A stretch of 26,068 bases of DNA from Clostridia bacterium (GTDB lineage Bacteria; Bacillota_A; Clostridia; Christensenellales; Aristaeellaceae), in the NCBI GenBank assembly GCA_017412025.1, contig JAFQOY010000200.1, forward strand, positions 1 to 26,068. Direction: 5' to 3'. Below the pieces are notes generated by a model. That model did not search any database. It worked only from the letters and a program-made list of their open reading frames with translations, and had not been told where the DNA came from. A program made the position numbers and the translations under genes. Shown here piece by piece: positions 7,686 to 15,918 of this stretch; positions within the stretch are counted from its first letter, which is position 1, and each line of letters opens with the position of its first letter.

Positions 7686-8699
7686 ATGAATATCCTTTTG
7701 ACTGGCGGTGCCGGATTTATCGGTTCCCATACTGCTGTTGAGCTGCTCAATGCGGGGCACAGCGTGGTTGTCGTGGATAACCTCTACAACAGCAGTGAAA
7801 AGTCTCTGGAGCGCGTGCAGGAGCTGACCGGCAAGACCGTGAAGTTCTACAATGCCGATTGCTGCGACGCGCAGGCGATGGATAAGATCTTTGGCGAGAA
7901 CGAGATTGATGCAGTCATTCACTTTGCTGCGTACAAGGCTGTTGGTGAATCTGTTGCCAAGCCGATGGCGTATTATCGCAACAATCTCGACTGCACGCTG
8001 ACTGTGTGCGAGGCGATGAAGAAGCACGACGTGAAGCGCTTTATCTTCAGTTCTTCTGCAACCGTCTATGGCGTGCCTGATCATGTGCCGCTTGATGAGA
8101 CCATGCCCACCAGCTGCACCAATCCGTACGGCTGGACGAAGTATATGAACGAGCAGATCCTCACCGACATTGCCAATGCGAACAAGGATTGGTCCGTCGT
8201 TCTGCTTCGCTACTTCAACCCGATCGGTGCGCATGAGAGCGGACGCATCGGCGAGATGCCCAACGGCATTCCGAACAACCTGATGCCGTATATCACGCAG
8301 GTTGCTTCCGGAAAGCGTGAGTTCCTGCACGTCTTTGGCAATGATTATCCGACTCCGGACGGCACCGGCGTGCGCGATTATATCCATGTTGTCGATCTGG
8401 CCAAGGGCCATCTGGCTGCGGCGAACTATGCCATGACCCATACCGGAACGGAAATCGTCAACCTGGGTACCGGACATGGCTACAGCGTGCTGGATATCGT
8501 CAATGCTTTTGAAAAGGTCAACGGCGTGAAGGTGCCTTATCAGATCGAAGCCCGTCGTCCTGGCGACATCGCCGAGTGCTGGGCGGATCCGCGCAAGGCC
8601 AAGGAAGACCTCGGCTGGGTGGCGGAGAAGAATCTGGAAGACATGTGCCGCGATGCGTGGCGCTGGCAGACTCAGAATCCCAACGGTTACGCTGATTAA
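7686..8699 (+). CDS. galE: UDP-glucose 4-epimerase
   Basis: GalE interconverts UDP-glucose and UDP-galactose using tightly bound NAD, supplying galactose for catabolism or surface glycans. The 337-residue protein (E. coli GalE is 338) starts with the Rossmann motif TGGAGFIGSH (G-x-x-G-x-x-G at 7-13), has SSSATVYG for the catalytic serine region, and the Y148-x3-K152 pair in NPYGWTKYMNE. Family-typical DGTGVRDYIHVVDLA and RRPGDIAECWADP follow. It is monocistronic, with its own promoter, and faces the minus-strand transporter gene. Confidence 0.97.
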   Translation: MNILLTGGAGFIGSHTAVELLNAGHSVVVVDNLYNSSEKSLERVQELTGKTVKFYNADCCDAQAMDKIFGENEIDAVIHFAAYKAVGESVAKPMAYYRNNLDCTLTVCEAMKKHDVKRFIFSSSATVYGVPDHVPLDETMPTSCTNPYGWTKYMNEQILTDIANANKDWSVVLLRYFNPIGAHESGRIGEMPNGIPNNLMPYITQVASGKREFLHVFGNDYPTPDGTGVRDYIHVVDLAKGHLAAANYAMTHTGTEIVNLGTGHGYSVLDIVNAFEKVNGVKVPYQIEARRPGDIAECWADPRKAKEDLGWVAEKNLEDMCRDAWRWQTQNPNGYAD

Positions 8700-8715
8700 T
8701 CCAAATGAATATGAT

Positions 8716-8747
8716 ACAGGGGCTGCGAGCATATTCGCAGCCCCTGT
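8716..8747 (+). terminator. Strong hairpin after galE (probable terminator)
   Basis: A perfect 13-base stem (8716-8728 with 8735-8747) and a 6-base loop begin 17 bases after the galE stop. The T tract after it is weak, so termination efficiency is uncertain. Confidence 0.6.
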
Positions 8748-8753
8748 TCCATG

Positions 8754-8779
8754 CAAAAAACCGCCGGATAATCCGGCGG
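8754..8779 (-). terminator. Rho-independent terminator of the abcF-udk-MFS operon
   Basis: The stem CCGCCGGA/TCCGGCGG (8761-8768 with 8772-8779) is followed, reading on the minus strand, by TTTTTT (8755-8760). It lies 15 bases beyond the stop of the MFS gene. Confidence 0.85.
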
Positions 8780-8794
8780 AAGGCGATGCTAAGA

Positions 8795-10048
8795 TCATCC
8801 GATCTTTCTGGTATCTTTGGGTACGAAGAGGATCATGATGGCGCCGCCGAAGATAAACATGCCCATGACGGCAAGCGCGCCGAAGTTGGTCACGCCGGTC
8901 AGCTGCGCCGTCAGGCCGAAGAGGGCAGGGCCGATGACGGCAGAGAACTTGCCGAATACGTCGAAGAATCCAAAGTATTCGCCTGCATGTTCTGCTGGAA
9001 CAAGCTTTCCGTAGAAGGATCTCGACAGAGCCTGTATGCCGCCCTGTGCCGTTCCGACAAGCACTGCCAGCATCAGAAAATCCTTCATCTCTTTGAGGTT
9101 AAATCCGACAGCGCATACGAGAATATATGTCCCAATGCCAAAGAGAATCATGCTTCTTGCGCCGAACCGGGCAGAAAGCCTGCCGTAGATGATTGCAAAG
9201 GGAAAGGCGACAATTTGGACTACGAGAAGGATTACCATCATGTCCATACTGTCAAGGCCGCAGGAATCGCCGAATACTGTGGCCATGTGAATAATTGTGC
9301 CCACGCCGTCAATATAGAAGAAATAGGCGATCAGGAAGAAAAAGACCGGCTTGTGCTTCAGGATTTTCCGTATTGTCTCACCGATATGGCGGCCCGTCTG
9401 TGCAAGCATATTGTCTTTCATGTCGATGCTGTGCTTTTGATGCACGTGACGGAGCATGGGGATGGTAAAAACCAGCCACCATGCGGCGGTCAGCACAAAG
9501 GAAACCTTTGTTGCCGCGGCAGTTTCGATACCGATCTTATCTCCGAACTGAATCAGCACGAGGGACACGATCAACGGAATCGTTGATCCTCCGATATATC
9601 CCAGACCGTAGCCCACCGTAGAGACGCGATCCATACGGGAGGCGTCTGTGACGTCGAGCAGAAAGCTGTCGTAATAAATGCAGGAAGCGGAGAAGCCGAG
9701 CGTACCGGTCATGTAAAACAGCAGAAGGATCTTCCAGTTGTTTGTCAGGGCCAGCAGAAACGTGCTGATCACGCCAAGCAGCATGAATCCCGTGAAGAGC
9801 TTCTTTTTCATGCCCTTGAAGTCGCCGATGGTACCAAGAAACGGAGCCAGAATGGCGCAGATCAGCGTAGCAAACGAGGTCGCATATCCCCAATAGGCCG
9901 TCGCGTTCACGTTGGATACGCCGCTGCTGACGGCCATGCTCTTAAAGAAAATGGGGAGAATAATCGCAGAAATGATGGCGGAAAAAGCAGAGTTGGCCCA
10001 GTCGTAGAGCATCCAGGCGCGTTCTTCGCGCGTAAATTTTCGAAGCAT
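8795..10048 (-). CDS. MFS transporter, UMF1/Atg22-like family
   Basis: This 417-residue integral membrane protein has about twelve predicted helices. The N-terminal YDWANSAF (residues 15-22) is the recognisable signature of the UMF1 family of major facilitator proteins, related to the yeast vacuolar effluxer Atg22. Other features are a GDFKGMKKKL loop after helix 2, GYGLGYIGG in the middle, and a GRLSARFGAR loop in the C-terminal half. The substrate is unknown; some relatives export amino acids, but nothing here identifies the cargo. The start ATG lies 2 bases after the udk stop with AAAAGG just upstream, so translation is probably coupled. It is the last gene of a three-gene operon. Confidence 0.85.
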   Translation of the reverse strand: MLRKFTREERAWMLYDWANSAFSAIISAIILPIFFKSMAVSSGVSNVNATAYWGYATSFATLICAILAPFLGTIGDFKGMKKKLFTGFMLLGVISTFLLALTNNWKILLLFYMTGTLGFSASCIYYDSFLLDVTDASRMDRVSTVGYGLGYIGGSTIPLIVSLVLIQFGDKIGIETAAATKVSFVLTAAWWLVFTIPMLRHVHQKHSIDMKDNMLAQTGRHIGETIRKILKHKPVFFFLIAYFFYIDGVGTIIHMATVFGDSCGLDSMDMMVILLVVQIVAFPFAIIYGRLSARFGARSMILFGIGTYILVCAVGFNLKEMKDFLMLAVLVGTAQGGIQALSRSFYGKLVPAEHAGEYFGFFDVFGKFSAVIGPALFGLTAQLTGVTNFGALAVMGMFIFGGAIMILFVPKDTRKIG

Positions 10049-10050
10049 AA

Positions 10051-10689
10051 TCAGCCTTTTCTACGGTTCAATCCGTTGTACATATGGAGATCGTTGTTGA
10101 TGTATCCCGCAAGAATCTCCGTAATCTTTGCATTCTTTCCGCCGCGGGCCACAATCACGTCGGCATACTGCTCATAGTTGCGGATATACTGGTCAAACAT
10201 GGGCTTGACCGTCGTCAGATACTGAGCGGAAATATTGTCGATCGCTCTGCCGCGTTCGTTGATGTCGCGCTGGATTCTGCGCAGGAGGCAGATGTCGGAT
10301 TCGACATGCACGAAAAGCTTGAGGTCCATCATATTGCGCAGCCGCTCGTCATAGAAGGCATGGATGCCTTCTACGATGATCACGTCATGGGGTTCAAGGT
10401 ATTCTTCCTTCTGCGGCGCGCGGCGATGATTGGCATAATCATATTCCTTGCGCAGCACGCGTCTGCCTTCAAGAAGCTCGGTTACATCGTGAAGCAGAAG
10501 ATCGTGTTCAAAGATTCCAGGCTCGTCATAATTGAGCAGGCAGCGCTCCTCGAAAGACATGTAGGAATGGTCGCGATAATAAGCGTCCTGGTTGATGATC
10601 AGAATGCTTTTGCTGACCATTTTGGCCAGTTCCCGTGCGAGCGTGGATTTTCCGCTGCCGCTTGCACCGCAGATACCGATAAACAGCAT
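10051..10689 (-). CDS. udk: Uridine kinase
   Basis: The enzyme phosphorylates uridine and cytidine in pyrimidine salvage. The frame is open further upstream, but ATG at 10689 is preceded by AAAGGAGAGG (10695-10704) and starts the conserved MLFIGICGASGSGKST with the P-loop at residues 8-16, giving 212 residues, normal for Udk. Other family motifs are NQDAYYRDHSYMSFEER, NYDEPGIFEHDLL, VIIVEGIHAF and RRIQRDINERGRA. The longer upstream frame is the antisense-frame shadow of the ABC-F 3' end. Its neighbours are abcF 76 bases upstream and the MFS gene 2 bases downstream. Confidence 0.94.
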   Translation of the reverse strand: MLFIGICGASGSGKSTLARELAKMVSKSILIINQDAYYRDHSYMSFEERCLLNYDEPGIFEHDLLLHDVTELLEGRRVLRKEYDYANHRRAPQKEEYLEPHDVIIVEGIHAFYDERLRNMMDLKLFVHVESDICLLRRIQRDINERGRAIDNISAQYLTTVKPMFDQYIRNYEQYADVIVARGGKNAKITEILAGYINNDLHMYNGLNRRKG

Positions 10690-10765
10690 AACGTCCTCTC
10701 CTTTGCATGAAAACTCATCTGTGAATCCGGGCTTTATCCATTTGATTGACCAATATATGTATTCT

Positions 10766-12682
10766 TCAGGATTCTTCCTGAAGAGCGGCTTCGGCCTGTT
10801 CCCACTCTTCGTAAAGGTGCGCCAGATCATCCTGCGCTTTCTGGTATGCTTTCTGCACGCTGGCAGCCTTTTGTGCGTCTGCATACAGTTCAGGATCGCT
10901 CATCTGTTCCTCCAGCGCGGCAATTTCTTCTTCTTTGACAGAAATGGCCTTTTCGGCTTCCTGGGCACGGACTTTGAGCTGACGCAAAGCCTGCCGGTTC
11001 ATCTTTTCACGGCGCTTTTCCTTTTCAAGCTCTGTCTTTGTTTTTCCTGCGACAGTTTCCTGCTCGACAGGACGATTCTTTTTTTCCAGATAATCGTCGA
11101 AGTTGCCCATATATTCCGTAACGCCGTCCGGTCTCATTTCAATGACACGGTCGGCAATGCGGTTGATAAAATAGCGGTCATGCGATACAGTGATGATCGT
11201 TCCGCCAAAGCCCGCAAGCGCATCCTCAAGCACTTCGCGTGAGTCCATATCCAGATGGTTGGTCGGCTCGTCAAGCAAAAGCAGATTGTCCTTGCGAAGC
11301 ATCAGCGCGGTAAGCGCAACACGTCCTTTTTCTCCGCCGGACAGCGTTCTGATCGGCTGGAAGACGTCGTCGCCCGTAAACAGGAACATGCCCAGCGCGC
11401 CGCGCACGTCTGACTGCTCCATCCTGGGAAACCTGTCCCACACTTCATCCAGCACCGTTTTTTCCGGATGCAGAGAACTCCGGTGCTGATCATAGTAGCC
11501 AACGTCGACATTGGCGCCATAGCGGATATCTCCGGTATCCGCAGGCACGTCGCCTGTGATCAGCTTGATCAGGGTAGACTTGCCCACGCCGTTGGGGCCG
11601 ATCAGTGCGATCCGATCACCGGAGCGAACATGGAGATTGAGACCGCTGAACAGATGCTTTTCACCGAAGGATTTACCTGCGTCTGTGATTTTGAGTACAT
11701 CCTCGCCGGTTCGCCTGCGCGCCTCAAACTGGAAGCGGATGGCTCTTTCATCGACCGGTTTATCAAGCTTTTCCATGCGGTCAAGCGCTTTTTCGCGGCT
11801 TTCAGCTGCGCGGATGGATTTTTCGCGGTTGAACATCCGATAGCGTGCAATGATAGCCTGCTGGCGTTCAATCTCCTTTTGCTGTAGCTCGTAGGCGCGG
11901 ATGCGGGTTTCAAAGCGTTCCTGCCTCTGCGCGATGTAGCGGGTATAGTTGCCGCTGTATTGTTCAGCATTGCCCATCAGGATTTCGACCATGCCGTTGC
12001 ATACGTGATCAAGGAAATAACGGTCATGAGAAATCACCAGTACGCTGCCGCGATAAGCAGAAAGATAGTTTTCAAGCCAGCTGAGCGTTTCCATGTCCAG
12101 ATGGTTGGTTGGCTCGTCGAGGAGAAGGAGATCCGGCTTGAGCAGCAGCAGGCGTGCCAAACAAAGCCTGGTCTTTTCTCCGCCGCTGAGCGAATCTACG
12201 TTCTGCTCGTATTGGCTGGGCTTGAAGCCGAGTCCGTTCAGGACGCCGGAAACCATGCTTTTCCATGAATAACCGTCGGATTCTTCAAACCGCCGCATCA
12301 GTTTATCGTATTCGCCGGACAGACGGTTGAAAAGAGAGGTGTCATCGTGCGCAGAAGCCATCTCTTCTTCAAGTTTTCTCAGCCGCTTTTCCATTTCGAA
12401 CACGGGCTCATATACTTTTTCAAGTTCGGCCCACAGGCTTGCTCCGCTTGTCACCATATCCTGCTGGGCAAGGTAACCGATGCGCGTTCCGCGCACGATG
12501 GAGATTTCACCGCTGTCCTGAACATCAAGACCTGCGAGAATGCGCATCAGCGTTGACTTCCCGCATCCATTTACGCCGACAAGCCCGATGCGGTCTCCCT
12601 GCTGTATGGTAAAGGATACATCTTTCAGCACGACATTGACGCCGAAGGACTTGGCGACGTTCTGCGCGCTCAATACGATCAT
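10766..12682 (-). CDS. ABC-F family ATPase (YdiF/Uup-like ribosome-associated)
   Basis: This soluble protein has two ATP-binding cassettes and no membrane domain. ABC-F proteins act on the ribosomal E site to relieve stalls or assist assembly. Domain 1 has Walker A GVNGCGKST (36-44), signature LSGGEK (165-170) and Walker B LLLLDEPTNHLD. Domain 2 has Walker A GPNGVGKST (362-370) and a second LSGGEK and LLLLDEPTNHLD. Between them, residues about 235-325 form the charged helical linker typical of the family. A C-terminal Lys/Glu-rich coiled coil fills about residues 545-635, as in YdiF/Uup relatives. Total length is 638 residues. AGGAG precedes the start by 9 bases. The architecture fits a housekeeping member better than the antibiotic-resistance subtypes, but subtype was not tested. 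Confidence 0.92.
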   Translation of the reverse strand: MIVLSAQNVAKSFGVNVVLKDVSFTIQQGDRIGLVGVNGCGKSTLMRILAGLDVQDSGEISIVRGTRIGYLAQQDMVTSGASLWAELEKVYEPVFEMEKRLRKLEEEMASAHDDTSLFNRLSGEYDKLMRRFEESDGYSWKSMVSGVLNGLGFKPSQYEQNVDSLSGGEKTRLCLARLLLLKPDLLLLDEPTNHLDMETLSWLENYLSAYRGSVLVISHDRYFLDHVCNGMVEILMGNAEQYSGNYTRYIAQRQERFETRIRAYELQQKEIERQQAIIARYRMFNREKSIRAAESREKALDRMEKLDKPVDERAIRFQFEARRRTGEDVLKITDAGKSFGEKHLFSGLNLHVRSGDRIALIGPNGVGKSTLIKLITGDVPADTGDIRYGANVDVGYYDQHRSSLHPEKTVLDEVWDRFPRMEQSDVRGALGMFLFTGDDVFQPIRTLSGGEKGRVALTALMLRKDNLLLLDEPTNHLDMDSREVLEDALAGFGGTIITVSHDRYFINRIADRVIEMRPDGVTEYMGNFDDYLEKKNRPVEQETVAGKTKTELEKEKRREKMNRQALRQLKVRAQEAEKAISVKEEEIAALEEQMSDPELYADAQKAASVQKAYQKAQDDLAHLYEEWEQAEAALQEES

Positions 12683-12734
12683 AATTCATTGCTCCTGTTC
12701 TGCCGTGCAGCATCTGCACAAACCATATCAATTT

Positions 12735-12763
12735 ATTATACGATACAGATGGCAGGGAAGCAA
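12735..12763 (-). promoter_or_regulatory. Sigma-A-type promoter for the abcF-udk-MFS operon
   Basis: On the minus strand, TTGCTT (12763-12758) and a perfect TATAAT (12740-12735) are separated by 17 bases, upstream of the ABC-F start. The -35 box is a weak match. Confidence 0.65.
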
Positions 12764-12817
12764 GGAGATTTTGCTGGCGTACAGGCCAATCGGGAAAAAG
12801 AAGCCAACAAAAATATG

Positions 12818-12846
12818 TTGCGCGATCGAGCAAAAACGCGTATAAT
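12818..12846 (+). promoter_or_regulatory. Sigma-A-type promoter for ctsR-clpC
   Basis: TTGCGC (12818-12823) and a perfect TATAAT (12841-12846) are separated by 17 bases. It is divergent from the abcF promoter, with the two -35 boxes about 55 bases apart. Confidence 0.72.
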
Positions 12847-12852
12847 AAAGAA

Positions 12853-12869
12853 GGTCAAAGAAAGTTAAA
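12853..12869 (+). promoter_or_regulatory. CtsR operator (tandem heptad repeat)
   Basis: GGTCAAA-GAA-AGTTAAA matches the known CtsR box, a direct heptad repeat (A/G)GTCAAA with a 3-base spacer, with one mismatch in the second heptad. It lies 7 bases after the -10 box, covering the expected transcription start, so bound CtsR would block initiation. Its place directly upstream of ctsR indicates autoregulation with heat or protein-stress derepression. Confidence 0.85.
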
Positions 12870-12897
12870 TCATGTGCATAAGCGAGGTGTGAACCAT

Positions 12898-13371
12898 ATG
12901 AGACTGCTGAGCGATTCCATCGAGGAATTCATCAAAGCGCTTATGGAAGATGAAGCAAATGCGATAGAACTCAGAAGAAATGAACTGGCAGAGCACTTTC
13001 AGTGCGCGCCTTCTCAGATTAATTATGTATTGGCTACGCGATTTACACCTGATCACGGATATGTGATTGAATCAAGGCGGGGCGGCGGCGGGTTTATCCG
13101 CATCGTCCGTTTGGCGTCCACCAGCAGGGAAGAACTGCTACAGTCGCTGTATCAGCGCATCGGCACATCTATCAGCGCAGCGGATGCATCCAGAATTGTC
13201 GAGCATCTGAAAATGGAAAAGATTGTTACGCCTGATGAAGCGGCGCTGATGCTGGCTGCGCTTTCTCCGCAGGCGGTACCGCTGCCTCTTGCTATGAAGG
13301 ATGCGCTTTGCGCTGGGACGCTGCGCAGTATGATTCTGGCGCTGGCCAAGCGCCGGCCGTCCAATGGCTGA
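12898..13371 (+). CDS. ctsR: CtsR, repressor of class III stress genes
   Basis: CtsR represses clp genes in Bacillota and is released or degraded on heat or protein stress. The start ATG at 12898 has GAGGTG at 12884-12889, giving 157 residues (usual 150-155) beginning RLLSDSIEEFIK. The winged helix-turn-helix is clear: RRNELAEHFQCAPSQINYVL, and the glycine-rich wing RRGGGGFIRI that enters the minor groove. The C-terminal half carries the dimer and effector domain. A CtsR operator lies in its own promoter. clpC follows directly, with no mcsA or mcsB between them, unlike the B. subtilis operon. Confidence 0.95.
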   Translation: MRLLSDSIEEFIKALMEDEANAIELRRNELAEHFQCAPSQINYVLATRFTPDHGYVIESRRGGGGFIRIVRLASTSREELLQSLYQRIGTSISAADASRIVEHLKMEKIVTPDEAALMLAALSPQAVPLPLAMKDALCAGTLRSMILALAKRRPSNG

Positions 13372-13393
13372 CGGCGGACAAGGAGGAATGGGT

Positions 13394-15742
13394 TTGGTCA
13401 ATCTTCCAAGAGGATTTACTCAGGGCGCATCAAAGGTGATGATTCAGGCTCAGATCAGTGCGGCGTCCATGGGGCATGCAAAGATGGGAACCGGGCACAT
13501 TCTCATCGGCTTATGCAAAGTGAGCGACGATCTGACGAGATGTATCCTGGGCGATCTGTCGCTCAAGCCGATTGAAGACGCTGTAAGGCAAAGGCTTGAC
13601 CAGAGTGACGCAGGTTTTTCCCGAATCACTGGGCTGACGCCTCACGCGCAGCGCGTGCTTCTTCGCGCTATCAGCTATGCAAATCCGCATAAAAAGACGC
13701 TGGCGGGTATCGCGCATATCTGGCAGGAGCTGCTGTATGAAGAAGGATGCACCGCATTGGATGCGCTGCTTTCGCTTGGACGGACGGTTGAAGGGATGCG
13801 CAAGGCTTTTGCCAATTCGGTCGGCGATATTGCCCGTCCGGAAAGCGCTTTGAGCATTGCGGCTTCTCCTGAGCCGATCAGCCAGCAGGAGGCGGAGCAT
13901 ATGCAGCGTTCCGACGAGCAGGCCAGAGAGCAGGAGAAAAAGGAAAACCTGCTTGACAGCTATGCCCGAAACCTGACAAAGGCCGCTGCTGAGGGCAGGC
14001 TTGAGCCGCTGATCGGAAGAACGCAGGAACTGGAAGCGATGATTCGCGTTCTGGGCAAAAAAACAAAAAACAATCCCATGCTGATCGGCGAGCCCGGCGT
14101 GGGCAAATCCGCCCTTGCGGAGGGACTTGCCCAGCGCATAGCACAGGGAGACGTTCCGGAAATCCTTCGCGACAAGCAGATTTATGCGCTGGATATGGCC
14201 ATGCTGATTGCCGGAAGCAAGTACCGCGGAGAATTTGAGGAGAGGATCAAAAAAGTCCTCTCCAGCATCACGGAAGCGGGCAATGTGATTCTCTTTATCG
14301 ATGAGATTCACACGCTTATCGGCGCAGGCAGCTCCAGCGAGGGCTCTCTGGATGCGGCGAATATCCTGAAGCCGGCGCTTGCGCGGGGAGAAGTACGCGT
14401 CATTGGCGCTACGACATATAAGGAATACCGCAAGCATGTCGAGAAAGATGCGGCGCTTGCCAGACGGTTTCAGCGGATAGATGTTCAGGAACCTGATAAC
14501 CAGCAGACGCTGGAAATTCTGAGTGGACTGAGGAACCGCTATGAGGCGTATCATCACGTTGTGATCACAGATGAGGCGCTTTCTTCCGCCGTGGAATTGT
14601 CGGCACGGTATGTAACGGATCGTTTTATGCCTGACAAGGCAATCGATCTGATTGACGAAGCGGCTTCTATGGCAAGGCTGGATGGCTGGAAGGCCGGAGA
14701 AGATGCGAATGCTTCTGCACTTGTCATCGGCAGAGATGAAATTGCAAGGGTTGTCTCGCAGTGGACCGGCATTCCGCTGGAGCGTGTCGGTTCGGATGAA
14801 CAGAAGAGTATACTTGCCCTGGAAGAGCAGCTGAAAAAGAGAATTGTCGGCCAGCCGGAAGCAATTGCTGCCATTGCCGGCGCGCTCCGCCGCTCACGTG
14901 CAGGGCTGCATGATCCGCAAAGGCCTCTTGGCGTGTTTATGCTGCTCGGCCCATCGGGCGTTGGCAAGACGGAAATATGCAAAGCGCTCAGCGAAGCGCT
15001 TTTCGGCAGCGAAGAAGCGCTGATTCGTATCGATATGTCGGAATACGCGGAGGAAGCAACGGCTTCCAGGCTGATCGGATCGCCGCCGGGGTATGTGGGG
15101 CATGGCGAAGGCGGGCAGCTGACCGACGCCGTACTCAAAAAGCCATACAGCGTCGTGCTGTTTGATGAAATTGAAAAGGCGCATCCGAAGATATTCAGTC
15201 TTCTTCTGCAGCTGCTTGACGATGGGCATCTGACAGACAGCGTAGGACATAAAGTGAATTTCCGCAATACGATTGTCGTGATGACCTCCAATGCGGGTGT
15301 ATCCTTTGATATGGATAAGCGCCTCGGCTTTAATCCCGTATTAAGCGTCCCGGATGCGTCCAAATCGATCATGAATCAGGTGCGGCAGACATTCCGGCCG
15401 GAGTTCCTGGGACGGATCGACGAAATGATTGTCATGCACAGCCTGAGCGAGGCGGATGGATACAGGATTGCTCAGATGCTTCTTGGAAAAACGGTTCGAC
15501 AGATGGCGAAGCAGGGCGTTATGCTGGAATATGACGACGCAGTCCCTGCGCTGCTTGCTAAAGCAGGCATGGATCCGATGAGCGGTGCGCGCAACCTTCG
15601 CCGCGTCATTGTAAAAAAGGTTGAAAACCCGCTCAGCGATCTTCTGCTGGCGGGGCGTCTTTCCGGCGGAAAGGTAATTCTGCGCACAGATCGTGAGGAA
15701 CTTCTTTTTGATCTATGCGAGAATGTGCTTGCATCGGTATAA
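13394..15742 (+). CDS. clpC: ClpC-type AAA+ unfoldase lacking the middle domain
   Basis: ClpC unfolds proteins and feeds them to ClpP. The frame is open from ATG 13364, but AAGGAGG at 13380-13386 is 7 bases before a TTG at 13394 and only 1 base before ATG 13388, so TTG is preferred (782 residues). Next come an N-terminal Clp repeat domain, then AAA-1 with Walker A GEPGVGKS (14087-14110) and Walker B FIDEIHTL. AAA-2 follows with LLGPSGVGKTE and VVLFDEIEKAHP. A KRLGFNP loop resembles the ClpP-binding (V/I/L)GF loop. Between DLIDEAASMARL and IARVVSQWTGIP only 20 residues remain (14681-14740), so the coiled-coil M domain, about 55 residues more in B. subtilis ClpC, is missing. SQWTGIP favours ClpC over ClpA. 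Confidence 0.92.
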   Translation: MVNLPRGFTQGASKVMIQAQISAASMGHAKMGTGHILIGLCKVSDDLTRCILGDLSLKPIEDAVRQRLDQSDAGFSRITGLTPHAQRVLLRAISYANPHKKTLAGIAHIWQELLYEEGCTALDALLSLGRTVEGMRKAFANSVGDIARPESALSIAASPEPISQQEAEHMQRSDEQAREQEKKENLLDSYARNLTKAAAEGRLEPLIGRTQELEAMIRVLGKKTKNNPMLIGEPGVGKSALAEGLAQRIAQGDVPEILRDKQIYALDMAMLIAGSKYRGEFEERIKKVLSSITEAGNVILFIDEIHTLIGAGSSSEGSLDAANILKPALARGEVRVIGATTYKEYRKHVEKDAALARRFQRIDVQEPDNQQTLEILSGLRNRYEAYHHVVITDEALSSAVELSARYVTDRFMPDKAIDLIDEAASMARLDGWKAGEDANASALVIGRDEIARVVSQWTGIPLERVGSDEQKSILALEEQLKKRIVGQPEAIAAIAGALRRSRAGLHDPQRPLGVFMLLGPSGVGKTEICKALSEALFGSEEALIRIDMSEYAEEATASRLIGSPPGYVGHGEGGQLTDAVLKKPYSVVLFDEIEKAHPKIFSLLLQLLDDGHLTDSVGHKVNFRNTIVVMTSNAGVSFDMDKRLGFNPVLSVPDASKSIMNQVRQTFRPEFLGRIDEMIVMHSLSEADGYRIAQMLLGKTVRQMAKQGVMLEYDDAVPALLAKAGMDPMSGARNLRRVIVKKVENPLSDLLLAGRLSGGKVILRTDREELLFDLCENVLASV

Positions 15743-15777
15743 GGATGCAGGAAGAATACCCTTAATTATAGAGTGTA

Positions 15778-15806
15778 CGCGCGCCTCTTTCTGTAAGGGG
15801 CGCGCG
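15778..15806 (+). terminator. GC-rich hairpin after clpC (possible terminator)
   Basis: CGCGCGCC (15778-15785) pairs with GGCGCGCG (15799-15806) across a 13-base loop, 35 bases after the clpC stop. There is no T tract, so it may be an inefficient or Rho-dependent end. Confidence 0.4.
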
Positions 15807-15853
15807 ATGCCGTTTCCGAATCTTTCCTTTGCAGCACACGGATATATTTCTGC

Positions 15854-15882
15854 TTGCACTGCATGCGCAGATGCTTTACAAT
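15854..15882 (+). promoter_or_regulatory. Sigma-A-type promoter before the ligase-like gene
   Basis: TTGCAC (15854-15859) and TACAAT (15877-15882) are separated by 17 bases, about 37 bases before the start at 15919. Confidence 0.65.
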
Positions 15883-15918
15883 AGAAGAGAATCCCGAATC
15901 CTGAAAGGGCACAGATCC

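Noticed and set aside
7653..8798. 381-codon open frame on the minus strand opposite galE
   Set aside because: It is the antisense shadow of galE, with no motif or ribosome binding site, and it would run through the galE promoter.
8705..9586. 293-codon plus-strand frame inside the MFS gene
   Set aside because: It starts in the galE terminator region and is antisense to a clear transporter gene; its His/Asp/Lys-rich composition is typical of a shadow frame.
13364..13393. ATG 13364 or 13388 as the clpC start
   Set aside because: Neither has a ribosome binding site at a workable distance, while TTG 13394 does. This is a preference, not proof.
15743..15918. A small gene between clpC and the ligase-like gene
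   Set aside because: The open frame there lacks a ribosome binding site and is interrupted by a hairpin and a promoter.
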